A stretch of 10,374 nucleotides of DNA, from positions 1 through 10,374 of the forward strand of contig CAMPJH010000043.1 of the NCBI GenBank assembly GCA_946886845.1. The letters are read 5' to 3'. This stretch comes from an uncultured Sphingomonas sp. GTDB lineage: Bacteria > Pseudomonadota > Alphaproteobacteria > Sphingomonadales > Sphingomonadaceae. The position numbers were made by a program, and so were the translations under genes. This document shows, piece by piece, positions 1-5,323 of the stretch. Numbering within the stretch: the first letter of the stretch is position 1; each line of letters starts with the position of its first letter. Under the pieces are notes generated by a model. The model was not told where the DNA came from, did no database searches, and saw only the letters and a list, made by a program, of their open reading frames with translations.

Positions 1-188
1 GGCGATTGGTCGATATCGAGCTCCACCCGATAGCGGCCCATGTGGCCGAACAGGTCGACCAGCGGCGGAATTTCGGGATAGAGAAGAGGGACCGCCGACA
101 GCAGGACAACCAGGGCGACGAACCAGCGCTGCTGCCACCACATTGGTGGGCCGGCGGGTATCTCCGGTGGTGCCTCGAGCTTGGCCAT
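1..188 (-). CDS. N-terminal fragment of a polytopic membrane protein (left-edge partial)
   Basis: Only the first 62 residues are visible; the gene continues beyond the left edge. A short cytoplasmic N-terminus (MAKLEAPPEIPAGPP) precedes one hydrophobic segment at about residues 22-38 (WFVALVVLLSAVPLLYP). The segment after it reads PPLVDLFGHMGRYRVELDID, with an acidic residue at D45 and H49. An Asp in the loop after the first membrane segment is typical of GT-C-fold glycosyltransferases and related polytopic enzymes, so a lipid-linked sugar transferase is one possibility, but 62 residues cannot prove it. The ATG at 188 is well supported: reading upstream in frame meets a TGA before any other ATG. 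The Shine-Dalgarno is weak (GGTAGAG directly before the ATG). It lies 44 bp after the PAP2 gene on the same strand, so the two are probably co-transcribed. Function unknown. Confidence 0.7.
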   Translation of the reverse strand, partial: MAKLEAPPEIPAGPPMWWQQRWFVALVVLLSAVPLLYPEIPPLVDLFGHMGRYRVELDIDQS

Positions 189-232
189 CTCTACCGACTT
201 CGCCGCTCAACGCCGGAATGGCAACGCGAAAC

Positions 233-1300
233 TCAGGCCACGGCCGGTTGGCCTCCCGGCGGCGCAAGTCGGACTTCCAGCCGCTTCGTGACTCGTCCGG
301 CAACCAGCCAGATCCCCAAGGTCAGCCCGGCCGCCGCCAGGCCGTCGATCGCATAATGCCAGCCGAGATGGATCGAGCCGACCCAGATCAGCACCGCGTA
401 AGCGGCGAGGGCGCAGCCGAGCAGCTTGCTCACTCGCCAGCCGGCGATCGCGAACAGGACGGCTAGGCCGTTGTGAACCGAGGGCATTGCCGAGATTCCG
501 GCGCCGACGGCGAGCGAATCGCCACCGAATGCCCGCAAAAGCCCCGCCTGGTTCGAAAGCGCGGTGAGCTTTGCCCCGGCAGCGGCCTGGGCGGTGACTA
601 GGCTGTCATTGAGCTCGGCGAAGCTCGGATAGGAGCCGGCGAAGTTTTCATAATAGCAGGGACCGGCCGACGGCAGCAGGAAGGCGAGCACGCTGCCGAT
701 ACCGATCCAGATGGCGATGTAGCTCAACAGGTACTGGTTGCGGAGGCGATAGGTCGAGGCCGGCAGCCAGGCGCACAGCAAGACGCCGACCGACATCGGC
801 ACGAACCAGCCGTGATAGGCGCGATCGACCAGCCAGGTCGCGTTCGGCGAGCCGAGGAAAGCGTGAGTCACCCGCCATGGGTCGCTTCCGAGAAAGAGGA
901 ACTTGTCCACTTCGGCGAAGGCGGGGTCATAGGCGAAGCCGGCGACCGGAAGCACCATCTGCTTGAACGCGTTGAACGACGCCATCAGCGCCGCGAACAG
1001 CAATGGCGGCCAGAAGAGCGAAGCGAAACGGTCCCGATCCCAGCGCGCGCGCCCCAGGGCAACGATGACCGTGAGCGGGCTCGGACCGGGCCCGGAGCGA
1101 GGCCGATTGCGATAGAGCTCGACCAGCAGGGCGAGCAGGCCGATGAACAGCCACAGGGAAAAGCTGGTCTTGAGGTAGAAAGCCAACAGGCGAGCGAAGT
1201 CGCCGATCGGCACGCGCCCGGTCGATAGCACCAGGACCAAATAGAGGCCAACCGCCAGCGCTCCGGCGGCCGCGGCCCGCATTTCGCGAACGTCACGCAT
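233..1300 (-). CDS. PAP2-superfamily (Aur1/Ipt1-like, PAP2_3 type) membrane phosphatase or phosphotransferase
   Basis: 355-residue integral membrane protein. PAP2 enzymes hydrolyse or transfer phosphate groups on lipids at the outer face of the membrane through a phospho-histidine intermediate. The motifs visible are SAMPSVH at 270-276 (motif 2, H276) and HLGWHYAID at 311-319 (motif 3, H315 nucleophile, D319). PSAGPCYY at 210-217 is the conserved stretch seen in the PAP2_3/Aur1-like branch. Hydrophobic segments lie at about 11-27, 45-62, 94-118, 165-180, 190-210, 277-300 and 318-335. The Aur1-like branch includes sphingolipid head-group phosphotransferases, and sphingomonads make sphingolipids, so a sphingolipid role is conceivable but inferred only. 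The start at 1300 lacks a clear Shine-Dalgarno; an in-frame ATG at residue 7 (position 1282) is an alternative. It is probably the first gene of a unit with the downstream membrane protein and is divergent from the EF-hand gene. Confidence 0.85.
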   Translation of the reverse strand: MRDVREMRAAAAGALAVGLYLVLVLSTGRVPIGDFARLLAFYLKTSFSLWLFIGLLALLVELYRNRPRSGPGPSPLTVIVALGRARWDRDRFASLFWPPLLFAALMASFNAFKQMVLPVAGFAYDPAFAEVDKFLFLGSDPWRVTHAFLGSPNATWLVDRAYHGWFVPMSVGVLLCAWLPASTYRLRNQYLLSYIAIWIGIGSVLAFLLPSAGPCYYENFAGSYPSFAELNDSLVTAQAAAGAKLTALSNQAGLLRAFGGDSLAVGAGISAMPSVHNGLAVLFAIAGWRVSKLLGCALAAYAVLIWVGSIHLGWHYAIDGLAAAGLTLGIWLVAGRVTKRLEVRLAPPGGQPAVA

Positions 1301-1346
1301 CGCCGGAGAGCTATGCGAACAAGGTTAACGAACCGCTAGAAGCGGC

Positions 1347-1399
1347 GTTCAACCGCGATACAGGCGGCGTCGGCTAGCCGACCTGCCAGCTTGTTGAAC
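1347..1399 (+). repeat. Nested inverted repeats in the EF-hand gene leader
   Basis: A perfect 14-bp palindrome, GTCGGCTAGCCGAC, lies at 1369-1382. It is nested almost centrally inside a 7-bp inverted repeat, GTTCAAC (1347-1353) and GTTGAAC (1393-1399). The right outer arm ends two bases before the Shine-Dalgarno GGAGA (1401-1405). This could be a protein-binding operator in DNA or a two-tier hairpin in the mRNA leader; the sequence alone does not decide between them. Confidence 0.45.
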
Positions 1400-1400
1400 T

Positions 1401-1405
1401 GGAGA
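1401..1405 (+). promoter_or_regulatory. Shine-Dalgarno deciding the EF-hand gene start
   Basis: GGAGA lies 9 bases before the ATG at 1415. It favours the MKKILITG start over an in-frame TTG at 1391 that lies upstream of this site and would add eight residues before the signal peptide. Confidence 0.65.
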
Positions 1406-1414
1406 ACGGCTACC

Positions 1415-2101
1415 ATGAAGAAGATCCTCATTACGGGCGTTGCGGTTGCGGCCCTTGCCGGGCTGGCACCGGCGATCGCGCAGACCGCTCCCGCCTCGGC
1501 GCCTCAGGCGAAGGCGGCAAAAGTCACCAAGCCGATCACTCGCGCCGATGCCGCCCAGAAGGCGCAGCAGCATTTCACCCGGCTCGACACCAACAAGGAC
1601 GGCTTTCTGACAAAGACCGAGGCCGAGGCTGCCGCCCAGGCGACTCACGAGCGCGTCGAGCAGCGGATGGACAAGCGCGGCGACGCGATGTTCGCGCGCC
1701 TCGACGCCGACAAGAACGGCAAGGTCACTCGTACCGAGGCCGAATCGGTGTTTGCCTCGCGCAAGGCCGCCGGCAAGGGCGCCAAGGCCGCTCCCACCTG
1801 GGACAAGTTCGCCGGCCGCCTCGACACCGACAAGGACGGCGCCATCAGCAGCGCCGAGTTCGAAGCCGCGCATTCGAAGCGCGCCGAGCGCGTCGCCGAT
1901 CGCCGCGACAATCGCGGAATCGCCGGTCAGATGTTTGCCACGGCTGATTCGAACAAGGACGGCCGGGTGTCGCTCGCCGAAGCCACTGCCGCGACCACCG
2001 CGCAATTCGACAAGGCCGACGCCAATAAGGACGGGACGCTGACTCGCGAGGAGATGCGCGCCGGGCGCAAGACAGCCCAGGCGAAGCCCGCGGGCCGCTA
2101 A
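1415..2101 (+). CDS. Exported EF-hand calcium-binding protein with five EF-hand loops
   Basis: 228 residues. An N-terminal signal peptide (MKKILITGVAVAALAGLAPAI, likely cleaved after A22) sends it to the periplasm or outside. The mature part is Ala/Lys/Arg-rich and has five 12-residue EF-hand loops, all matching D-x-[DN]-x-[DN]-G-x-x-[ST]-x-x-E: D58-E69 (DTNKDGFLTKTE), D97-E108 (DADKNGKVTRTE), D137-E148 (DTDKDGAISSAE), D178-E189 (DSNKDGRVSLAE) and D202-E213 (DANKDGTLTREE). Every loop keeps the Glu at position 12 that ligands calcium twice, so calcium binding is well supported. The biological role (buffer, sensor or envelope stabiliser) is unknown; small exported EF-hand proteins are common in sphingomonads. 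It is divergent from the PAP2 gene and convergent with the cfa-type gene. Its TAA stop (2099-2101) overlaps the opposing TAG, and an intrinsic terminator follows at 2124-2154. Confidence 0.9.
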   Translation: MKKILITGVAVAALAGLAPAIAQTAPASAPQAKAAKVTKPITRADAAQKAQQHFTRLDTNKDGFLTKTEAEAAAQATHERVEQRMDKRGDAMFARLDADKNGKVTRTEAESVFASRKAAGKGAKAAPTWDKFAGRLDTDKDGAISSAEFEAAHSKRAERVADRRDNRGIAGQMFATADSNKDGRVSLAEATAATTAQFDKADANKDGTLTREEMRAGRKTAQAKPAGR

Positions 2102-3402
2102 GCCGGCTCCGGCTGTTTTGAAGAGGTCCGGCGCGGTTGCGCCGGGCCTTTTTTCCTGGCCGCATTCTTCCTGGTTGCGCTCGGCTTCGACTGCAGCCGC
2201 TTTTCCGCCTCCGACATAAAGTCGCGGGTGATCGGCAGGACGGCCCGGTCGCGGACATACTGGACCTGGAAATTGCAGCCGGCGCCATTCTCGAACATCA
2301 CGATTCCGCCCGACAGGTAGAATTCCCACATCCGGAAGAAGCGCTCGTCGTAGAGCTTGACGATCTTGTCGCGCGCCGCCCGCGTCCGGCCCAGCCATTC
2401 GCGCAGCGTGTAGGCGTAATGGAGCCGCAGCGTCTCGACGTCGCTGGTGATCAGCCGCGCTTTCTCGCTGGCGGCGCTCAGCTGGCTCAACGACGGGATA
2501 TGGTATCCGGGGAAGATATATTTGTCGGTGAACGGGTCTGGCGCACCGCTGGTCGAGCCGAGCCGGCCGATGGTGTGCAACAGCATCACTCCGTCGGGCT
2601 TCAGCAATTTGCGGCAGGTGGCGAAGAACTCGTCATGGTGACGGGCGCCGACATGCTCGAACATCCCGACCGAAACGATCCGGTCGAAGGTCCCTTCCAG
2701 CTGCCGGTAGTCGACCAGCTCGAACCGGACATGGTCGGCGACCCCGGCTTCCTCGGCGCGCCGCCGGGCGACCGCCAGCTGCTGCTCTGAAAGCGTAATT
2801 CCAAGCACGTCGACCTTGGCGACCTGATGCAAATAGAGCGCCGTCCCGCCCCAGCCGCAGCCGATGTCGAGTACTTTCTGCCCGGGCCTGAGGTGCAGCT
2901 TGGCGGCGATGTGCGCTTTCTTGTCGGCCTGCGCCTGCTCCAGGCTGTTGGCCGGGTCGGTGTAATAAGCGCAGCTGTACTGCATGTCGTCGTCGAGGAA
3001 GAGCTCGTAGAGCGCATTGCCGAGATCGTAATGGTGAGCGACGTTGCGCCGCGATCGTCGCGGGTCGTTGCGGCGGATCAGCGCCTGCAGCTTCTTGAGC
3101 TTGCCCTTGCCGTAGATCTTGCGGTTCTCGCCGCTGTCCTCCCAGCGGTTTGAGCCGGTGACCAATTCGAGCAAATCGAGGATATCGCCGTCCTCGATGA
3201 TTATCCGGCCGTTCATATAGGCCTCGCCCATACCCAGCCGCGGGTTCTTCAGGATCTCGAACGGAACTCGGCGATCGGCGAACCGGACGGTGAGATGCTT
3301 GCCGCTGCCCGGCCCGCCGGTCTCGCGCTTCCCGTCCGGGCTCACCAGGGTGATGCTGCCTTGTTTCAACAGCTTGTCGATCAGTCCGCCGATCAGCGAC
3401 AT
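2098..3402 (-). CDS. cfa: Cyclopropane-fatty-acyl-phospholipid synthase (SAM-dependent methyltransferase)
   Basis: 434 residues. The enzyme transfers a methylene group from S-adenosylmethionine to double bonds of acyl chains in membrane phospholipids, a change linked to stationary phase and acid stress. The N-terminal domain (about 1-115) is the lipid-binding region; the C-terminal domain (about 120-405) is a class I methyltransferase. Visible motifs: YDLGNALYELFLDDDMQYSC (125-144), SAM motif VLDIGCGWGG (177-186), EHVG (249-252), HTIG (276-279) and LHYAYTLREW (327-336). C144, E249, H276, I278 and Y329 match the active-site/bicarbonate residues of E. coli Cfa (C139, E239, H266, I268, Y317). 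The tail after about 405 is Lys/Arg/Ser-rich and extra relative to the 382-residue E. coli enzyme. I chose the ATG at 3402 because homology starts there; the frame stays open upstream into rlmN. It lies 68 bp after rlmN. Confidence 0.9.
   Translation of the reverse strand: MSLIGGLIDKLLKQGSITLVSPDGKRETGGPGSGKHLTVRFADRRVPFEILKNPRLGMGEAYMNGRIIIEDGDILDLLELVTGSNRWEDSGENRKIYGKGKLKKLQALIRRNDPRRSRRNVAHHYDLGNALYELFLDDDMQYSCAYYTDPANSLEQAQADKKAHIAAKLHLRPGQKVLDIGCGWGGTALYLHQVAKVDVLGITLSEQQLAVARRRAEEAGVADHVRFELVDYRQLEGTFDRIVSVGMFEHVGARHHDEFFATCRKLLKPDGVMLLHTIGRLGSTSGAPDPFTDKYIFPGYHIPSLSQLSAASEKARLITSDVETLRLHYAYTLREWLGRTRAARDKIVKLYDERFFRMWEFYLSGGIVMFENGAGCNFQVQYVRDRAVLPITRDFMSEAEKRLQSKPSATRKNAARKKGPAQPRRTSSKQPEPA
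2124..2154 (+). terminator. Intrinsic terminator of the EF-hand gene, inside the cfa-type coding sequence
   Basis: An 11-bp stem, AGGTCCGGCGC (2124-2134) pairing with GCGCCGGGCCT (2139-2149) with one T-G wobble, has a GGTT loop (2135-2138). The T run is 2149-2154. This is the standard rho-independent layout on the plus strand. The whole element sits within the last codons of the convergent gene; the T run reads as its Lys-Lys codons (K417-K418). On the minus strand the hairpin is not followed by a T run, so it should act in one direction only. Confidence 0.8.
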
Positions 3403-3470
3403 TCGCTCGGTTCCCGTCACTTTGTGTCCGAAGGGAAGCTTAGTCCTGCGCCGGTATCGCAGTCCAGCGG

Positions 3471-4649
3471 TCAGGCGGCGGCGCGTTTGCCTTTGCGCTC
3501 GCTGGCGGTCTTCAACTGGCCGCAAGCGGCGTCTATGTCGCGGCCGCGCGGGGTTCGAACCGGGGCCGAAATGCCGGCCTCGAAGACGATGGCGCTGAAC
3601 GCCCTGATCCGCTCGGGCGCCGAACATTCGTAGGGCGCGCCGGGCCACGGGTTGAACGGGATCAAATTGACCTTGGCCGGAAGCTTGTACTTGCGGATCA
3701 ACCGAACCAGCTCGCGGGCGTCGGCGTCGCTGTCGTTCTTGTCCTTCAGCATCACATATTCGAAGGTGATCCGGCGCGCGTTGTTGGCGCCCGGATAGGC
3801 CGCGCAGGCCTCGAGCAGCTGCTCGATCCCGTATTTGCGGTTCAACGGCACGATCTCGTCGCGGACGTCCTTCGTCACCGCGTGCAGCGAAACCGCGAGA
3901 TTGACCCCGATCTCCTCGCCCGCCCGTTCCATCATCGGCACCACGCCGCTGGTCGACAGCGTGATCCGGCGCTTGCTGAGGCCCAGCCCGTCGCCGTCCA
4001 TGACGATCTTCAGGGCGTCGCGGACATTGTCGAAATTATAGAGCGGCTCGCCCATCCCCATCATGACGATGTTGGTCAGCATCCGCCCTTCCGGCTGCGA
4101 CGGCCATTCGCCGAGCGAATCGCGGGCGAGCATCACCTGGCCGACGATCTCCGAGGCATCGAGGTTGCGGACCAGCCGCATCGTGCCGGTGTGGCAGAAG
4201 CGGCAATTGAGCGTGCAGCCGACCTGGCTCGAGACGCACAGGGTGCCGCGGTCGGCGTCCGGGATGAACACCATCTCATAGTCGTTGCCGTCTTCGGTGC
4301 GAAGCAGCCATTTGCGGGTACCGTCGGAGGAGACCTGGCTTTCGACGACCGCCGGCCGCGAAATCGCGAACCGCTGCTCGAGCCACGGCCGCTGCGCCTT
4401 GGCGATATCGGTCATTGCCGCGAAGTCGGTGGCGCCGCGGTTGTAGATCCAGTGCCACAATTGCTTGGCGCGCAGCTTCGCCTGCCTGGCGTCGAGGCCC
4501 TGCGCCTCGAGCGCCGAGCGAAGCTCGTCCCTCGACAAGCCGACCAGGTCGATACGGCCGTCGGCGCGGCGCATGGCGTCAACCCCGCGCGGCACCGGCA
4601 CGGGCTCGATCACGCCGGGAATCGGCATCAGGGACGTTTGCGCGCTCAT
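3471..4649 (-). CDS. rlmN: Dual-specificity 23S rRNA/tRNA adenine-C2 methyltransferase RlmN
   Basis: 392-residue radical-SAM enzyme that methylates C2 of A2503 in 23S rRNA (and A37 of some tRNAs), tuning the peptidyl-transferase centre and translational fidelity. The N-terminal accessory domain spans about 35-100 ([14 protein letters not shown] at 59-72). The radical-SAM cluster CTLNCRFC gives C145, C149 and C152. C138 and C376 (DIDAACGQL) match the two mechanistic cysteines of E. coli RlmN (C118 and C355). GMGEPLYN (198-205) and SLHAV (254-258) are also family motifs. The first about 25 residues are a non-conserved extension; an in-frame Met at residue 8 is an alternative start, and neither start has a strong Shine-Dalgarno. 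It begins 25 bp after the IalB-like gene and is followed 68 bp later by the cfa-type gene, suggesting one transcript. Confidence 0.96.
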   Translation of the reverse strand: MSAQTSLMPIPGVIEPVPVPRGVDAMRRADGRIDLVGLSRDELRSALEAQGLDARQAKLRAKQLWHWIYNRGATDFAAMTDIAKAQRPWLEQRFAISRPAVVESQVSSDGTRKWLLRTEDGNDYEMVFIPDADRGTLCVSSQVGCTLNCRFCHTGTMRLVRNLDASEIVGQVMLARDSLGEWPSQPEGRMLTNIVMMGMGEPLYNFDNVRDALKIVMDGDGLGLSKRRITLSTSGVVPMMERAGEEIGVNLAVSLHAVTKDVRDEIVPLNRKYGIEQLLEACAAYPGANNARRITFEYVMLKDKNDSDADARELVRLIRKYKLPAKVNLIPFNPWPGAPYECSAPERIRAFSAIVFEAGISAPVRTPRGRDIDAACGQLKTASERKGKRAAA

Positions 4650-4674
4650 GGCTGGGGGCCCGATTTAGGTGCGA

Positions 4675-5160
4675 TCAGCGCGCTTTACCAGCTTGGGCGC
4701 ACTGCGCGGCGGCGGCGTCGATCGCCGTCGCGGCGCCGGCGAGCAGGTAACGATCGACGATTCGCGCGCCGCCGCGGTCACGCGCTTCGACCCGCATCGA
4801 CTCGCCGTAGCGGGCGGCGTCGAGCAACGCCCGCTGCTGCCCGGGGTCCAGGCTCCACGCCCACTCGCCCTTGCCGACCAGCAGGAATGGCCGTGACCCG
4901 ATCGTCGCGATGACGCTTGCGCCAGTTCGAGCGGCGCGGCTGAGCCGGACATAGAAACGCCCCTGGCCGGGGCCGCCGCGATCGAAGGCGAAGCCGGCGA
5001 ACGGCCTCGTTCCCCGCTTTGCCGACACCGCGGCGCCGCGAGCCTCGCAGCGCGGCCCGAAGTCGATCGCCGCCCACCGACCGCTGGCAAACAGGACGCG
5101 TTCGGCCGCCGCCCCAGCGGAGCCTGAAACGCAGAGCGCAGCAACGAACAGCAGACGCAT
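4675..5160 (-). CDS. Small exported IalB-like (invasion-associated locus B family) protein
   Basis: 161 residues. The signal peptide MRLLFVAALCVSGSAGAAA is likely cleaved near residue 19, so the product is periplasmic or secreted. The mature protein is a single small domain with GRWAAIDFGPRCEARG (27-42), PFAGFAF (53-59), RFYVRLSR (68-75), SVIATIGSRPFLLVG (82-96) and a C-terminal TAIDAAAAQC (145-154). C38 and C154 are the only cysteines in the mature protein and could form a disulphide. The pattern fits the IalB family as found next to rlmN in sphingomonads; its molecular function is not established there. I chose the ATG at 5160 because it starts a clean signal peptide behind AGGG with 8-nt spacing; a longer reading frame from 5232 would bury the signal peptide. 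It is probably the first gene of an operon with rlmN and cfa. Confidence 0.65.
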   Translation of the reverse strand: MRLLFVAALCVSGSAGAAAERVLFASGRWAAIDFGPRCEARGAAVSAKRGTRPFAGFAFDRGGPGQGRFYVRLSRAARTGASVIATIGSRPFLLVGKGEWAWSLDPGQQRALLDAARYGESMRVEARDRGGARIVDRYLLAGAATAIDAAAAQCAQAGKAR

Positions 5161-5319
5161 AGACGCAGCCCTAACCCATTCGGAACGGGCCAGTAACCAT
5201 CCGGTATTGAAGGGCTTTGCCGGTTGTGCCATTTTCCCCGCGCTCGGTGAACTTGGCCAGGAGTACGGCCCTATGCACCGAGCGGCTATCGTCCATACAG
5301 ATTTGGCGCTCGTCGGCGA
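5161..5319. other. Divergent intergenic region upstream of the nfrB-like and IalB-like genes
   Basis: This 159-bp region must carry promoters in both directions. For the plus strand, TTGAAG (5207-5212), a 17-bp spacer and CATTTT (5230-5235) is a possible but weak -35/-10 pair. It would start RNA just before the stem-loop at 5241-5284. I see no clear promoter for the minus-strand unit. The leader ORF and stem-loop inside it are annotated separately. Confidence 0.4.
5241..5284 (+). promoter_or_regulatory. Leader stem-loop with Shine-Dalgarno in its apical loop
   Basis: A perfect 9-bp inverted repeat, CGCTCGGTG (5241-5249) and CACCGAGCG (5276-5284), encloses a second 4-bp stem, GGCC (5255-5258) and GGCC (5267-5270). 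The 8-nt apical loop is AGGAGTAC, so it displays AGGAG (5259-5263). The two stems are separated by a symmetric 5x5 internal loop whose 3' side is CTATG, holding the ATG at 5273. The layout looks like an RNA switch over a ribosome-binding site, but a DNA operator is also possible. Confidence 0.5.
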
Positions 5320-5323
5320 ATGA
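5273..5323 (+). CDS. Putative 16-residue leader peptide, coupled to the nfrB-like gene
   Basis: Reads MHRAAIVHTDLALVGE, then TGA. It has a strong Shine-Dalgarno (AGGAG, 5259-5263) 9 bases before the ATG, and its stop codon overlaps the ATG of the glycosyltransferase gene (ATGA, 5320-5323). The glycosyltransferase ATG has no good Shine-Dalgarno of its own (GCTCGTCGGCGA precedes it), so translation by re-initiation from this mini-ORF is plausible. The peptide shows no run of one amino acid that would suggest classical attenuation and has no recognisable domain. It may matter only as a coupling device. Whether it is translated cannot be told from sequence. Confidence 0.4.
   Translation: MHRAAIVHTDLALVGE

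Larger units (their letters stand above)
1301..1414. other. Divergent intergenic region between PAP2 gene and EF-hand gene
   Basis: This 114-bp region must hold the promoters for both flanking genes. It contains no convincing -35/-10 pair. The left part is relatively AT-rich (AAGGTTAACGAAC, 1321-1333). A short hairpin CCGCT-AGA-AGCGG sits at 1333-1345. The right part carries the nested inverted repeats annotated separately. Confidence 0.6.

Noticed and set aside
2086..2095. Palindrome GCCCGCGGGC as a terminator for the cfa-type gene
   Set aside because: A 10-bp self-complementary stretch with no loop or T run, inside EF-hand coding sequence; expected by chance in GC-rich DNA.
1349..2398. Long minus-strand open frame (349 codons) over the EF-hand gene
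   Set aside because: It covers the EF-hand gene, its terminator and the end of cfa in a different frame. The sequence looks like reverse-complemented EF-hand repeats and has no start signal.
3446..3462. Hairpin CTGCG/CGCAG between rlmN and cfa as a terminator
   Set aside because: Only a 5-bp stem with no T run on either strand; it does not support separating the two genes into different transcripts.
3403..3648. Longer version of the cfa-type protein starting at 3648
   Set aside because: The extra 82 residues are Arg-rich, unlike any Cfa N-terminus, and overlap the end of rlmN. Family similarity begins at the ATG at 3402.
3882..4913. Plus-strand open frame (343 codons) opposite rlmN and the IalB-like gene
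   Set aside because: It spans two well-supported genes on the other strand plus their junction and has no domain or Shine-Dalgarno; a GC-driven shadow.
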